Shown here: piece after piece, positions 1 to 11,588 of the stretch
How the letters are laid out: every line of letters starts with the position of its first letter
Position numbering within the stretch: the first letter of the stretch is position 1
Assembly (NCBI GenBank): GCA_913058575.1
Contig: CAJXRF010000007.1
Span: 36,469 to 100,468, forward strand
From: an uncultured Bermanella sp.
GTDB taxonomy: Bacteria > Pseudomonadota > Gammaproteobacteria > Pseudomonadales > Oceanobacteraceae
Direction: 5' to 3'
DNA length: 64,000 nucleotides
Notes under the pieces: generated by a model
Told to the model about the DNA's origin: nothing
The model's input: the letters and a program-made list of their open reading frames with translations, nothing else
Databases searched by the model: none
Program-made: the position numbers and the translations under genes

Positions 1-178
1 TCACGCTCTACTTAGGTGGTATTACTAGTTGAATTTAAATGCCATGAGCATCTTATACCCAGCACTTTTATACGTGCAAATGACCGGAAAAGAATTAAAT
101 GGGTTTCGAATTACCGGTGTCAGTTGAGGGGGGACCTATGATTGATACTACCATTACAAAACCTACAAGGTGCCCAAT

Positions 179-568
179 TTATATTTTTAAGATATTCGTT
201 AAAATGAGGGTGTCGTGAGTTTCTGCCTGAGCATTAATATAATCCTGCAAAGCCAAAAGAATGTCTTCGTCTGCTTTAGCCAAAAGCACAGCCCCCCTCT
301 TATGCAATTGCATCATTAATCTTATGGAGTCTTCACAGCTAAAACCTATTTTAACAAAGAGCCTGACGATGAACTCTAATGGCATCACCCCATCATCTAT
401 AACTTCTAGAGCCCATGACTCATTTGAACTGGATTTAATCGACAACCAAAGCCCCTCACTAAGCTCATCTAAATCGGCAATGCTTTTTTTGTTAAGCTGC
501 ACAAGCAATGCCCTGCTAGCGGCGTGATTTCTCTCCATGTATCTATTTAGCGATTTCAGAAAAAGCAT
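179..568 (-). CDS. hypothetical protein (129 aa)
   Basis: Intact ORF; the overlapping + strand ORF 261..527 is less plausible. Confidence 0.5.
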   Translation of the reverse strand: MLFLKSLNRYMERNHAASRALLVQLNKKSIADLDELSEGLWLSIKSSSNESWALEVIDDGVMPLEFIVRLFVKIGFSCEDSIRLMMQLHKRGAVLLAKADEDILLALQDYINAQAETHDTLILTNILKI

Positions 569-587
569 TCAATTAGACCCGATGACT

Positions 588-908
588 TCATTTATTTATA
601 TTAATTAATTCACGGTTTTCTATGAAGATGTACTGATGCCATTTATAGGAAGGGATTACCTCTTGCTCCACTATAGATTCCAGCTTCCCCTTAGAAATTC
701 CTCTGGCCTCTGCATAATCATTTAATAGGATCGGGCTTTGAATATAAGCACTTGCTTCTTGAAGGCCGACTGTCCTTGCCTCATCCAATGTTGCTTTTAT
801 TGCACCTCCTTTGCCGGCTGCCCTAAATACCTGCCACACAATTAACAAAACAACTAAAAAGATTATTATTCTTACCACTGTAATCGCCCCTCTTTTGTTT
901 GGTCTCAC
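588..908 (-). CDS. hypothetical protein with one N-terminal TM segment
   Basis: ORF with VVRIIIFLVVLLIVWQVF hydrophobic stretch. Confidence 0.5.
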   Translation of the reverse strand: MRPNKRGAITVVRIIIFLVVLLIVWQVFRAAGKGGAIKATLDEARTVGLQEASAYIQSPILLNDYAEARGISKGKLESIVEQEVIPSYKWHQYIFIENRELININK

Positions 909-1311
909 TGTAGGCAGCTAGCGCCTTTTCTTGTCTAGCACGGCATCTAGCATTCTTCCATACTGGATAGCCTATTGACTGCACTTATTATAAAAGAGCT
1001 ATCACAGATAATTAGCTTACCACTCTTTAATGAAGGTTCCTTTTTAAATATTTAAAGCCCGCTAAGCACCTTAAGCTTTCTTAATCGAGGCTTGGTTCAC
1101 AAAAAATAGCAACTTACAGCCTCTTACAATATTACGAACGCCCAATTTATTTCGACTATCATTGACTAAACCACCAGATACCCTTCAATGCGGTATCGTC
1201 ACGGCAAAAAGCATTATGTACGTGCGGTAGCCTAACTGGAGGAGTTGGGGAGACGCTGCATAAACGGATAGTTCAGCCACCATTAAAAGCTGATATTGCA
1301 AACAACAGGCG

Positions 1312-1347
1312 AAAAAAAACCAGAAATTTTTCAATTTCTGGTTTTTT
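1312..1347 (-). terminator. Rho-independent terminator downstream of tRNA-Ser
   Basis: aaccagaaatt/aatttctggtt stem flanked by A/T tracts. Confidence 0.75.
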
Positions 1348-1355
1348 AGAATAAA

Positions 1356-1446
1356 TGGCGGAGAAGAAGAGATTCGAACTCTTGGAGGGGTATAAGCCCT
1401 CGCCGGTTTTCAAGACCGGTGCTTTCGGCCACTCAGCCACCTCTCC
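1356..1446 (-). tRNA. tRNA-Ser(TGA)
   Basis: Revcomp GGAGAGGTGGCTGAGTGGCCGAAAGCACCGGTCTTGAAAACCGGC...GAGTTCGAATCTCTTCTTCTCCGCCA; class II tRNA with long variable arm, anticodon TGA, encoded CCA. Confidence 0.95.
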
Positions 1447-1636
1447 GCACAGGCCACGCATATTACGGTTATTTACCTGAGAGTCAACCTTATTTGTAAA
1501 ATAACGATAGTTTTTAAGGACTTAGCTCAAGTATGGCCTACCTAACGATTACCATTTATCACTAAAATAGCGCTATAAGCCACTTGAAATTCCCTGCAAC
1601 GCCCTTATTATCAGTGCTAGTACATGACTTAAATCA

Positions 1637-2332
1637 ATGGAGCGACAAATGGAACACAGAAGCATAGGCACCGCGCAACATGCCGTTAGTGCAGACACTC
1701 AAAAGGTATTGCGCAATACCTATATGCTACTTGGCATGACACTGGCCTTTAGCGCCTTAACCGCGGGCATTTCAATGTCAATGAATCTTGGCGGCGGCGC
1801 AGCCTTGATCATGTCTTTGGCAGCACTTGCCATTGTCTGGTTGGTGCTTCCACGCACAGCCAATACTGCAATGGGCTTGCCCGTTGTATTTTTGTTCACA
1901 GGTTTACTAGGCGCGGCTCTTGGGCCAATGCTTAATCGCTACCTTGCGCTGCCAAACGGCTCTGAAATGGTAATGCAGGCATTAGGTGGTACAGCCATCA
2001 TTTTCTTCTCTCTTTCTGCTTATGTGTTAACCAGCAAAAAAGACTTCTCTTTCATGGGTGGCTTTTTGTTTGCAGGTTTGATGGTCGTTATTGTGGGTGC
2101 CGTTGGTGCAATGATCGCTTCTTTCTTCTTTGGCGTTGATGTTTCAATGTTCTCATTGGCCATCTCTGGCGCCATCGTGTTATTGATGTCTGGCTTTATT
2201 TTGTTTGACACAAGCCGAATCATTAATGGTGGCGAAACCAACTACATTATGGCTACCGTTAGCCTGTACTTGAACATCTACAACTTGTTTACAAGCTTGC
2301 TGCACATTATCGGCGCTACCAGCGACGATTAA
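1637..2332 (+). CDS. yccA: Bax inhibitor-1/YccA family membrane protein
   Basis: Multi-TM protein with BI-1-like features. Confidence 0.85.
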   Translation: MERQMEHRSIGTAQHAVSADTQKVLRNTYMLLGMTLAFSALTAGISMSMNLGGGAALIMSLAALAIVWLVLPRTANTAMGLPVVFLFTGLLGAALGPMLNRYLALPNGSEMVMQALGGTAIIFFSLSAYVLTSKKDFSFMGGFLFAGLMVVIVGAVGAMIASFFFGVDVSMFSLAISGAIVLLMSGFILFDTSRIINGGETNYIMATVSLYLNIYNLFTSLLHIIGATSDD

Positions 2333-2336
2333 TGCT

Positions 2337-2374
2337 TTAAATAAAAAAGAAGGCGATGCCTTCTTTTTTATTTT
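2337..2374 (+). terminator. Rho-independent terminator
   Basis: aaaaaagaaggcgatgccttctttttt hairpin with U tract. Confidence 0.85.
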
Positions 2375-2419
2375 CTCCACTCTTTAATTGTTTTTATTCC
2401 CTCCAGATCGAACCCCATC

Positions 2420-2809
2420 ATGAAATTTTCCCTTTTAGTGCTGGCAAGCCCCTACTCCCAACAAGGTGGTTTAAGTGCACTTAAATTTGCCCAAACCTGC
2501 CTTAAAGATGGCCATGAAATTTACCGTGTATTCTTCTATCATGAAGGCATTCAAAACGGTTCGTTTCTGCAAAGCCCTCAGCAGGATGAGGTTAACCTGC
2601 ACACTCAATGGACAATCCTGGCTGAGCAGTATTCATTAGATTTAGTTATTTGCATCGCAGCGGCTTTAAAAAGAGGCCTTCTTAATGAAAGTGAAGCTAA
2701 GCGCTACAACAAGCCTCAGCATAACTTAACTGCTCCATTTGAAATTTCGGGTCTAGGTCAGTTATTGGATGCTCAAATCAACAGCGATCAACTCATTACA
2801 TTTGGGTAG
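2420..2809 (+). CDS. tusD: Sulfurtransferase complex subunit TusD
   Basis: DsrE-like family; first gene of tusDCBE cluster. Confidence 0.9.
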   Translation: MKFSLLVLASPYSQQGGLSALKFAQTCLKDGHEIYRVFFYHEGIQNGSFLQSPQQDEVNLHTQWTILAEQYSLDLVICIAAALKRGLLNESEAKRYNKPQHNLTAPFEISGLGQLLDAQINSDQLITFG

Positions 2810-2814
2810 CCCTC

Positions 2815-3174
2815 ATGTCCCATAAAATATTAATTATTCAGCGCGCAGCCCCTTATGGCTCTAGCCTTGCTCGCGAAGGTTTAGATTACGTCTTAACCAG
2901 CGCCGCTTACGACCAAGATATAAGTTTGTTGTTTTTAGGCGACGGCGTATTCCAGCTTTTAAAAAATCAGCATTCAAGCGGCATTAATTTAAAACCGCAA
3001 GGCTCTGCTCTTGAAATTTTACCTCTGTATGACATCGACAAAATTTATGCAGTAAAAGAAGATTTACAGGAAAGAAACATTTTAGAAAAAGACCTCACCC
3101 TTAATATTAAAGCTCTATCACGCAATGACATTAGCGCGTTCATAAGTCAGCAAGACAAAGTGGTGGGATTCTAA
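2815..3174 (+). CDS. tusC: Sulfurtransferase complex subunit TusC
   Basis: DsrF-like; cluster context. Confidence 0.9.
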   Translation: MSHKILIIQRAAPYGSSLAREGLDYVLTSAAYDQDISLLFLGDGVFQLLKNQHSSGINLKPQGSALEILPLYDIDKIYAVKEDLQERNILEKDLTLNIKALSRNDISAFISQQDKVVGF

Positions 3175-3449
3175 TGGTATTGCATCTAATTCAGCGCAGC
3201 CCTTTCTCGAGCACCACTGTTAGGGACTGTTTAAACATCATTGGCACTCAAGACAGCCTGCTATTTATGCAGGATGGCGTTTACATCCAAAGCCACCCTA
3301 CCCTAAATAGCATTACGAACCCTGTTTACCTCTTGCAAGATGACTTAAGTGCAAGAGGCCTTGAAGTAAACGGCAAGGAAAAAAGCATTAGCTATCAAGA
3401 ATTTGTGCAATTATGCACCGAACATGAAAAAGTTATCAGCTGGTATTAA
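3174..3449 (+). CDS. tusB: Sulfurtransferase complex subunit TusB
   Basis: DsrH-like; overlaps tusC stop. Confidence 0.85.
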   Translation: MVLHLIQRSPFSSTTVRDCLNIIGTQDSLLFMQDGVYIQSHPTLNSITNPVYLLQDDLSARGLEVNGKEKSISYQEFVQLCTEHEKVISWY

Positions 3450-3450
3450 T

Positions 3451-3777
3451 ATGAGCGATTCACAATCACCACTGGCATTTGATCAAGAAGGTTTTTTATT
3501 GGACCTTGCGCTTTGGAATGAAACCATTGCCCGAGAAATAGCTAAACGAGATGCCATCGCCTTAACTCAGGCACACTTTGATGTGATTTATTTGCTGCGT
3601 GATTTTTATAGTAAGCACCAAGTAGCACCTGCCAATCGCCCACTGGTGAAACTTGTTAAAGAAAACTTAGGGCTGGACAAGGGCAATAGCATTTACTTAA
3701 TGACGCTGTTTCCAGAAAGCCCAGCCAAATTTGCAGCTAAAATTGCTGGGCTACCTAAGCCTCCAAATTGCCTTTAA
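3451..3777 (+). CDS. tusE: TusE/DsrC/DsvC family sulfur relay protein
   Basis: DsrC family, C-terminal GLPKPPNCL; start chosen at MSDSQSPL rather than ORF-track 3403. Confidence 0.9.
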   Translation: MSDSQSPLAFDQEGFLLDLALWNETIAREIAKRDAIALTQAHFDVIYLLRDFYSKHQVAPANRPLVKLVKENLGLDKGNSIYLMTLFPESPAKFAAKIAGLPKPPNCL

Positions 3778-3806
3778 TTTGTTATTTTTTCATATAAGAC
3801 ATAACC

Positions 3807-4802
3807 ATGAACTCAGAACACCCTTTTGCTCAATATGTGCGAATTTTAGGCAAAGGCCGTAAAGGCTCTCGCTCGCTTACTTATGACGAAGCACTTGCTG
3901 CCATGACCATGATACTTAATGGTGAATGCGAAGATGTACAGCTTGGTGCATTCATGATGCTATTGCGTGTAAAAGAAGAAAGCGCAGAAGAATTAGCTGG
4001 CTTCACACAAGCCACCAAAAATCATATTAAGCCCCAAGTGCCTGAGTCTCTTTGTGTGGATTTAGATTGGTCCAGCTATGCAGGCAAGCGCCGCCATTTA
4101 CCATGGTATCTTTTAGCCAGCTTTGTATTGGCCGACAACGGCTTAAGAGTATTCATGCATGGTGCAGACGGTCATACAGCAGGCCGAATTTACACCCGCC
4201 AAGCCCTAAAAGAATTAAATGTTAAAACGGCCAATAATTGGCAAGAAGTGGAAGAGCAACTGACAGCCAATAACTTTAGCTTTATGGGCATGGAAAACCT
4301 ATGTGCTCCTTTGCAGGACATCATCGATTTACGAGGCACCTTTGGTTTAAGATCCCCCGTACACAGCTTTGCTCGTCTATTGAACCCACTGAATAGTCAC
4401 AATGTTAGTCAGGGTGTATTTCATCCAGGATACGGCCCATCACATCAGCTAGGTGCCAAGCTGCTTGGCTATTCTCGCTTATCAATATTAAAAGGCGAAG
4501 GTGGTGAATGTGAATGCAATCCAGACGCCCCATTTAAAATGCACCACTGCTTTAACGATGAGCTAATAGAAGAAGAATGGCCGGCCATCTTCCCTAAACG
4601 CCACGTCAAACCCAAGACACTTGAATTAAGCGAGCTCAAACAAGTTTGGAGCGGTGAAATAGAAAATGAATATGGGGTAGGTGCGATTATTGGTACATTG
4701 GCCTACATTGCCAGACTAATGGGACGCGCGACCAATCAGCAAGATTGCATGGCTTTGGCCACGCAGTGGTGGGATAAACGCAACACAAGTAGATTCAATT
4801 AG
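3807..4802 (+). CDS. Glycosyl transferase/anthranilate phosphoribosyltransferase-like protein (YbiB/TrpD2 family)
   Basis: TrpD-like N-terminal and central motifs. Confidence 0.8.
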   Translation: MNSEHPFAQYVRILGKGRKGSRSLTYDEALAAMTMILNGECEDVQLGAFMMLLRVKEESAEELAGFTQATKNHIKPQVPESLCVDLDWSSYAGKRRHLPWYLLASFVLADNGLRVFMHGADGHTAGRIYTRQALKELNVKTANNWQEVEEQLTANNFSFMGMENLCAPLQDIIDLRGTFGLRSPVHSFARLLNPLNSHNVSQGVFHPGYGPSHQLGAKLLGYSRLSILKGEGGECECNPDAPFKMHHCFNDELIEEEWPAIFPKRHVKPKTLELSELKQVWSGEIENEYGVGAIIGTLAYIARLMGRATNQQDCMALATQWWDKRNTSRFN

Positions 4803-4820
4803 GTTTCTCATTTGCCCTGG

Positions 4821-4854
4821 TCACTTAAGCGACTGTGTTAATTAACTTAAGTGA
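4821..4854. repeat. Inverted repeat, 9-bp perfect arms
   Basis: tcacttaag-N16-cttaagtga. Confidence 0.7.
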
Positions 4855-4881
4855 TAAAAGGCAGGCTAACTTGATTAAGGC

Positions 4882-5034
4882 CTAATCGCTGGCCTTTTCA
4901 AGTAAAGCCAATAGTCTACGAGCTAACGCTTCAAACGCTTCAGCCTCACTATTTCCTGCTTCGGCGCTAAAAGAGAACAATAAACGCTCAATCTCTTCGC
5001 GGCTCATATATTGAATGGTGACTGGATTTATCAT
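4882..5034 (-). CDS. Small hypothetical protein, 50 aa
   Basis: MINPVTIQYMSREEIERLLFSFSAEAGNSEAEAFEALARRLLALLEKASD*, preceded by GAAAGGAAGAGACA; below track cutoff. Confidence 0.6.
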   Translation of the reverse strand: MINPVTIQYMSREEIERLLFSFSAEAGNSEAEAFEALARRLLALLEKASD

Positions 5035-5145
5035 TGTCTCTTCCTTTCAGCTAGGCAATCAGGTCGATGATCTCGCCATTAGCTATTGGCTGTATATATA
5101 AACAGTACCATATAAAAACACACCCTAAATTGCAAATAGCATTAC

Positions 5146-5382
5146 TCAAAGTGGCTTTTTGATTAAATACTCAAACACACCGCTTTCTGTTTCAACTTGA
5201 CTGACTAAATCGTAACCCAAAAAGCTGCAGAATTTCTTAATATCTCGTGTGGTTGATGGGTCGGTGGCTTCTACTTTTAACACTTGCCCTGGCAACATTT
5301 CTTTCACTTTAACATGCAACATCATCACAGGCTCAGGGCACATCAACCCTTTTGCATCCAGTTCTAAATCGTGTTCTGACAT
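5146..5382 (-). CDS. tusA: Sulfurtransferase TusA
   Basis: Conserved [13 protein letters not shown] motif. Confidence 0.93.
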   Translation of the reverse strand: MSEHDLELDAKGLMCPEPVMMLHVKVKEMLPGQVLKVEATDPSTTRDIKKFCSFLGYDLVSQVETESGVFEYLIKKPL

Positions 5383-5465
5383 AATCTCTCTTATTGAAAC
5401 TCAATTTAAGCTGAATTTTCAGCCTTTAATATCTAATACACAAGCTCGCCTACACGGATTTTAGG

Positions 5466-6023
5466 TCAATGCGCAGCCTTATAGCATTTAGGGCACACTT
5501 GCTTTTCAAGGCTGGCCAGCCATCCTTGCTGATTTAATGCTTTTACAGCGTCAGACTCAATGGAATCACTGTATTCAATAAACTCTACCTGACTAACTTC
5601 TTTGCATTCATCGCAACTCATATCTAAGCACCTGAGATTGAACTCTTTTACATCAGGGCCTTGGCAGCTGGCCTTCCAAGCGTTTACGGGAGAAATAAGC
5701 TCACTCACCCCCAATACTCGCAACTTAAGGCTCACCATACGCCCACCCTTCACGGGTAGATACAAAATAGACCCTAACGTCGGCCTGACGCCTTGTGCCT
5801 GCACTTCATAATGGCCCATTTCACCGGCCACTACCGCCAAAGTATCCGCTAATTCAGTAATCCCAGAGGCAAATTCAACCCGAATTTTACCGCCGGGGGT
5901 ATTTTGATACGATATAAACTCAAACATGATTAAAAATTTGTTTAAAAGGGCTGTGCAGCATACAATTTGCGGCTGCTTTGTAAAGAGTTGGTATGACATA
6001 GGGATGCCTCCCTTAAACGCCAA
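5466..6023 (-). CDS. Hypothetical protein with CxxC pairs (possible zinc ribbon); start may be MFEFISYQ at 5928
   Basis: CDECK and CPKC motifs near C-terminus. Confidence 0.6.
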   Translation of the reverse strand: MAFKGGIPMSYQLFTKQPQIVCCTALLNKFLIMFEFISYQNTPGGKIRVEFASGITELADTLAVVAGEMGHYEVQAQGVRPTLGSILYLPVKGGRMVSLKLRVLGVSELISPVNAWKASCQGPDVKEFNLRCLDMSCDECKEVSQVEFIEYSDSIESDAVKALNQQGWLASLEKQVCPKCYKAAH

Positions 6024-6061
6024 CCAGCACTAATATTGATACGCTTTATGGAAATTTCTTA

Positions 6062-7813
6062 ATGCGCGCTAGCCAATTTTTAATCGCCACATTAAAAGAA
6101 TCCCCTTCTGATGCTGTAGTTACCAGTCATCAGCTTATGCTCCGAGCCGGCATGATTCGCAAGCTGGCATCCGGGCTTTATACCTGGCTGCCGTTTGGGT
6201 TACGCACTCTTCGTAAAGTTGAAAAGATAGTCCGTGAAGAAATGGACGCAGCTGGCGCATTGGAGTTGCTCATGCCTGCAGTGCAACCTGGAGAGCTTTG
6301 GGAAGAAAGCGGCCGCTGGTTTGAGTATGGCGGTGAACTGATGCGCATTAAAGATCGTCACAATCGTGATTTCTGTATTGGCCCAACTCACGAAGAAGTG
6401 ATTACTGATTTAGCTCGTAATGAATTAAATAGTTATCGTCAGCTACCGGTTAATTTTTATCAGGTTCAAACCAAATTTCGCGATGAAACCAGACCTCGCT
6501 TTGGCGTGATGCGAGCTCGTGAATTTTTAATGAAAGACGCCTACTCTTTTCATGCCAATGAAGAATCCCTAAACGATACCTATGAGCGCATGCATCAGGC
6601 GTACACGAATATTTTCACTCGTCTAGGATTAGATTTCCGCCCAGTAAACGCCGATACTGGCTCAATTGGTGGCGCTGTCTCCCATGAATTCCATGTCCTA
6701 GCATCATCCGGTGAAGATGACATTGCCTTTAGTAACCAATCAAGTTACGCCGCTAACGTAGAGCTAGCTGAAGCTGTAGCCCCTAGCACCGAACGCCCAA
6801 CTGCCAGTCAAGAATTAAGTGAAGTTTCAACACCTGATCAACACAGCATTGAAGACGTAAGCCAGTTTTTAAATCTAAGTGCTCAGCAAGTGCTTAAAAC
6901 TTTAATTGTTGAAGGTGAGTTAAGCGAAAAAGAACAAGAGCAAGGTAAAAAGCCTGCCCTTGTTGCCCTTGTATTGCGCGGCGATCACGAGCTTAACGAA
7001 CTGAAAGCCGAGAAATTAGCCGGCATAGCTAACCCTTTAACCTTCGCTCAGGAAGAAGACATTGTTGCAGCTTTAGGCTGTAAACCAGGTTCCATTGGCC
7101 CCTGCCAAATGAGCATAGAGATTATTGTAGATCGTAGTGCAGCGGTCGTAGCTGACTTTGCATGTGGCGCCAATAAAGATGGTGTACACCTAACTGGCGC
7201 CAATTGGGGCCGTGATGCCAATATTGGCCGCATTGAAGACGTTCGAAATGTCGTCGAAGGGGATGCCAGTCCAGATGGTGAAGGTACACTGGAGATTAAA
7301 CGTGGCATTGAAGTGGGTCATATCTTCCAGCTAGGCGACAAATATTCAAAAGCATTGAATGCCACGGTACTAGATGAAAATGGCAAACAAAAAACCATGT
7401 TAATGGGGTGCTACGGCATTGGCGTTTCACGTGTGGTAGCGGCGGCCATTGAACAAAACTTTGATGATCGTGGGATTTTATGGCCACAGGCCCTAGCCCC
7501 TTTTCAAGTAACCATAGTACTGATTGACGCCCATAAGTCTGAAGAAGTGGTTGAGCGTGGCGAAGCGCTTTATCAATCCTTACTGGCATTAGGCTACGAT
7601 GTATTACTGGATGATCGTGACAAAAAAACCAGCCCAGGAGTTAAATTTGCCGACAGCGAATTAATGGGTACACCTCACCGCGTTGTGATTAGCTCCCGCG
7701 GCCTGAAATCCGGCCTAGTAGAATACAAAGCCCGTCAAGACCAAAAGAATGACGCCATTGAAGTACCCTGTGACGACATATTTGAATTAGTTAAAAGCAA
7801 GTTGGCCCATTAA
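6062..7813 (+). CDS. proS: Prolyl-tRNA synthetase
   Basis: [44 protein letters not shown]; full length with editing domain. Confidence 0.98.
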   Translation: MRASQFLIATLKESPSDAVVTSHQLMLRAGMIRKLASGLYTWLPFGLRTLRKVEKIVREEMDAAGALELLMPAVQPGELWEESGRWFEYGGELMRIKDRHNRDFCIGPTHEEVITDLARNELNSYRQLPVNFYQVQTKFRDETRPRFGVMRAREFLMKDAYSFHANEESLNDTYERMHQAYTNIFTRLGLDFRPVNADTGSIGGAVSHEFHVLASSGEDDIAFSNQSSYAANVELAEAVAPSTERPTASQELSEVSTPDQHSIEDVSQFLNLSAQQVLKTLIVEGELSEKEQEQGKKPALVALVLRGDHELNELKAEKLAGIANPLTFAQEEDIVAALGCKPGSIGPCQMSIEIIVDRSAAVVADFACGANKDGVHLTGANWGRDANIGRIEDVRNVVEGDASPDGEGTLEIKRGIEVGHIFQLGDKYSKALNATVLDENGKQKTMLMGCYGIGVSRVVAAAIEQNFDDRGILWPQALAPFQVTIVLIDAHKSEEVVERGEALYQSLLALGYDVLLDDRDKKTSPGVKFADSELMGTPHRVVISSRGLKSGLVEYKARQDQKNDAIEVPCDDIFELVKSKLAH

Positions 7814-7814
7814 G

Positions 7815-8375
7815 ATGCTGCGCTTCTTTTTTATTATTTCAATACTCCTCTATAACAGCCAGCTATTGGCCAGCGTAGATCCAGAGTTAAGGAAGCATTT
7901 AAAAGAAGCCATCAATAGCTCAGAAAGCTTTGGTGATCGCTTTGAAGCAGAGGTTTGGTTGGTGGACATGTCTGCCCGCCTATCTCGCTATATTAAAAAC
8001 AAGTCGTTTCGCATTCAATTTCTGCAGGCCTTACACCTAGAAGCCAGTAAAAATAAACTTCCCCCTGAAATGGTCTTGGCCCTCATTCAAACTGAAAGTG
8101 CCTTTCAGCCCTACGCCATTTCCCGTGTGGGCGCTCAAGGCTATATGCAAATCATGCCATTTTGGCGAAAAGAAATAGGCCGTGAAGATGACAACCTGAT
8201 GGATTTTCGTACTAACTTAAAATATGGCTGCGCCATTCTTGCGCATTACCTAAAGCGAGAAAAAGGCAACTGGACTCGAGCCCTTGCCAGATACAACGGC
8301 AGCCTAGGTAAAACCTGGTATCCTGAAAGAGTCATGAAAGCTTGGAAAAAGCGCTGGTTTGTGCAAAGTATTTAG
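7815..8375 (+). CDS. Lytic transglycosylase (SLT domain)
   Basis: ALIQTESAFQPYAISRVGAQGYMQIMPFW and ARYNGS motifs. Confidence 0.92.
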   Translation: MLRFFFIISILLYNSQLLASVDPELRKHLKEAINSSESFGDRFEAEVWLVDMSARLSRYIKNKSFRIQFLQALHLEASKNKLPPEMVLALIQTESAFQPYAISRVGAQGYMQIMPFWRKEIGREDDNLMDFRTNLKYGCAILAHYLKREKGNWTRALARYNGSLGKTWYPERVMKAWKKRWFVQSI

Positions 8376-8521
8376 CCTCTATTGTTAAGCTATTAATACC
8401 TCTCCGGTTAATCGTATACCCTTAATTATCCCTAACACCCACACTCCCTGACGGCAATTACTGGAAAGCTAGGGTAATTCAACTATTCCTAATCTATGAC
8501 TCACTTAAATTAGGATAACCC

Positions 8522-8887
8522 ATGACTTCATTGTTTGAAAATATTGGTGGCAATAAAGCAGTAGAAGCGGCTGTAGACATCTTTTACAAAAAGGTCATTA
8601 GCGACCCCGCACTCTCCCCTTTCTTTGATGGCATCAATCTAGAGCGACAAAAAAAAATGCAGGCATCATTTTTAACGGTGGCATTTGGTGGGCCTAACAA
8701 CTATTCAGGCAAAGGTATGAGAGCTGCGCATGCAAGGCCAGCAGCCTTAGGATTATCAGAAGTTCATTTTGGTAAAGTCGCCGAGCACCTTCAAAAAACG
8801 CTGGTAGAGTTAAGTGTGCCATTTGAGCTAATACAGGAAGTCATGACAATCGCCGCGTCTACTAAAAATGACGTTCTAAACCTATGA
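8522..8887 (+). CDS. Group 1 truncated hemoglobin
   Basis: SLFENIGGNKAVEAAVDIFYKKV... trHbN-type. Confidence 0.92.
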   Translation: MTSLFENIGGNKAVEAAVDIFYKKVISDPALSPFFDGINLERQKKMQASFLTVAFGGPNNYSGKGMRAAHARPAALGLSEVHFGKVAEHLQKTLVELSVPFELIQEVMTIAASTKNDVLNL

Positions 8888-8939
8888 GAGCCCTTTAAAT
8901 AATTTTAATGGGTACTCAAAGCAATGCCTTGAGTACGGG

Positions 8940-10166
8940 CTATTTGTTTATAACGCTAGAAATTGAAACATCAAGAATAGACTTCTTTTTATCTCTAATA
9001 TCAACAAACAAGGGGTTAAGCTGTTCAAACCAATCGCTATCAGTTAAGTACACGGCCAGTTTATCTAGACGGCGTTCATGAATAAGCTCACTTAAGTCGC
9101 CTATCCTAAGCGCATTCAGATCAACCCTCAGATAAAAGACACCTGCCTTATCCTTCACCCACCCCTGATGAATAAGCCGCTGTAGAACAGGCTCCCAATC
9201 ATCGCTATTTAAATAAGATAAATTAGCAATTAACTCTACTCTAGGCACACCGTTCGCCGCACCTAGCAGCGTTTTGCAAATAATAAGCCCCCAATCCAGT
9301 TGAGATGCTTTAACACCACGCCAATGTTGATGATAAAACGGCAGCATGGCCACCAACTGAGCGCCCAATAAAACCAAACTCCAAGCGATATAAAGCCAAA
9401 GTAAAAAAAGAGGCATCATGGCAAACGTGCCATAAACTATTTCATATGAAGGCGTTAGTGAAACCAGCCAAACAAATAATAATTTTGCCAGCTCTAAAAG
9501 CGTCGATGCCACCACAGCACCAATGAGGGCATGCAATGGTCGAATCTGACAGCTGGGTAAAAAGTAATACATGACTGTCAGCGCTACGCTAGAAACTCCC
9601 ATAGGCAATAGGCCTACCAAAACTGAACTTCTAATTAGCGAGTCACTAATATTGCTTACCCATAACTGAGAACTTAAAAGATACGTGCTAATTAAGAAGC
9701 CACCGGCCAACAGTGCTGGACCCAGAAGTAACATCAACCAATAATTAACAATACGCATGCCCGATCGTTTACTTTTTACTCGCCAAATAGTGTTAAAAGA
9801 GCCTTCCATGGTGAGCATTAAACTGATGGCGCTAAACAACAAAATCACAAGCCCCAGCCAAGTGAGACTCTTTGCCTGCTCACTAAATGTTTTTAAATAT
9901 TCTTGAATGATCTCGCCACTGGATGGAATAAAATGCTCAAAAATAAACGTTTGGAATTGCTCAGAAAAATCCAATGACCATGGGAGCCAGCCTGCAATGA
10001 CATAGCCCGATGTCATGAGAGGCACAATGGCAAACAAGGTGACAAATGTTAGTTGAGCAGCGCTCTTACGCGCCTCTCCTTTTTCAAACTGCTTAATCAG
10101 CAAGTATATAAAACGCCACACACCCTGTAGATTCACTGCTCGCACTCGCCTCAAATAGAGGTACAA
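8940..10166 (-). CDS. YihY/BrkB family inner membrane protein
   Basis: AAQLTFVTLFAIVPLM; multi-TM and C-terminal domain. Confidence 0.9.
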   Translation of the reverse strand: MYLYLRRVRAVNLQGVWRFIYLLIKQFEKGEARKSAAQLTFVTLFAIVPLMTSGYVIAGWLPWSLDFSEQFQTFIFEHFIPSSGEIIQEYLKTFSEQAKSLTWLGLVILLFSAISLMLTMEGSFNTIWRVKSKRSGMRIVNYWLMLLLGPALLAGGFLISTYLLSSQLWVSNISDSLIRSSVLVGLLPMGVSSVALTVMYYFLPSCQIRPLHALIGAVVASTLLELAKLLFVWLVSLTPSYEIVYGTFAMMPLFLLWLYIAWSLVLLGAQLVAMLPFYHQHWRGVKASQLDWGLIICKTLLGAANGVPRVELIANLSYLNSDDWEPVLQRLIHQGWVKDKAGVFYLRVDLNALRIGDLSELIHERRLDKLAVYLTDSDWFEQLNPLFVDIRDKKKSILDVSISSVINK

Positions 10167-10200
10167 TACCCTCTTTTAGTGACTTTTCAATGGAACGCCC

Positions 10201-11153
<953 letters not shown>

Positions 11154-11160
11154 GTCAATA

Positions 11161-11523
11161 ATGAACAAAGTAAAAATTTCTTATAATTTGGCGCTCATCT
11201 GCTTTTGCATGCAGTTTGTTTTGCTGGCTGCGGGTACGTTTGATCGACCTGACATTAAAATCGACACTGCTTGGGCATTACTAATAGGCATCATTCTCAC
11301 GGCCATTAAAGGCATTCCATGGCTGGTGCTGATTCCTGGCATCATAATGAAAAGCTCAAGAATTATGGCTTGGATGAGTTATGTCTGCTTGGTGTATTTT
11401 ATTGTGTGGGTGCTGGCGGCTTTTTCAGAGCAGGACTCAGTGTTGGCAAGTCTAGGAGTGGCGGTTACGTTACTTCAATTTAGTGCAGCGGCTTATTACA
11501 CTCGCTTAATTAAAAACAGCTAA
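11161..11523 (+). CDS. DUF2069 membrane protein
   Basis: Four-TM protein next to wrbA. Confidence 0.75.
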   Translation: MNKVKISYNLALICFCMQFVLLAAGTFDRPDIKIDTAWALLIGIILTAIKGIPWLVLIPGIIMKSSRIMAWMSYVCLVYFIVWVLAAFSEQDSVLASLGVAVTLLQFSAAAYYTRLIKNS

Positions 11524-11549
11524 ACCACTAACCCGATTTAGCAGCTCAG

Positions 11550-11579
11550 ATAGGTAGCAGGCAAACACCCACTACCTAT
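11550..11579. terminator. Probable terminator between convergent genes
   Basis: ataggtag...ctacctat stem. Confidence 0.5.
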
Positions 11580-11588
11580 TTAGCTTAA

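Noticed and set aside
1273-1461. ORF MRGLCGEVAEWPKAPVLKTGEG...
   Set aside because: It is a translation of the tRNA-Ser gene and its terminator, a well-known spurious ORF type
7048-7589. Antisense ORFs inside proS
   Set aside because: Composition looks like reverse-strand shadow of a strongly coding gene
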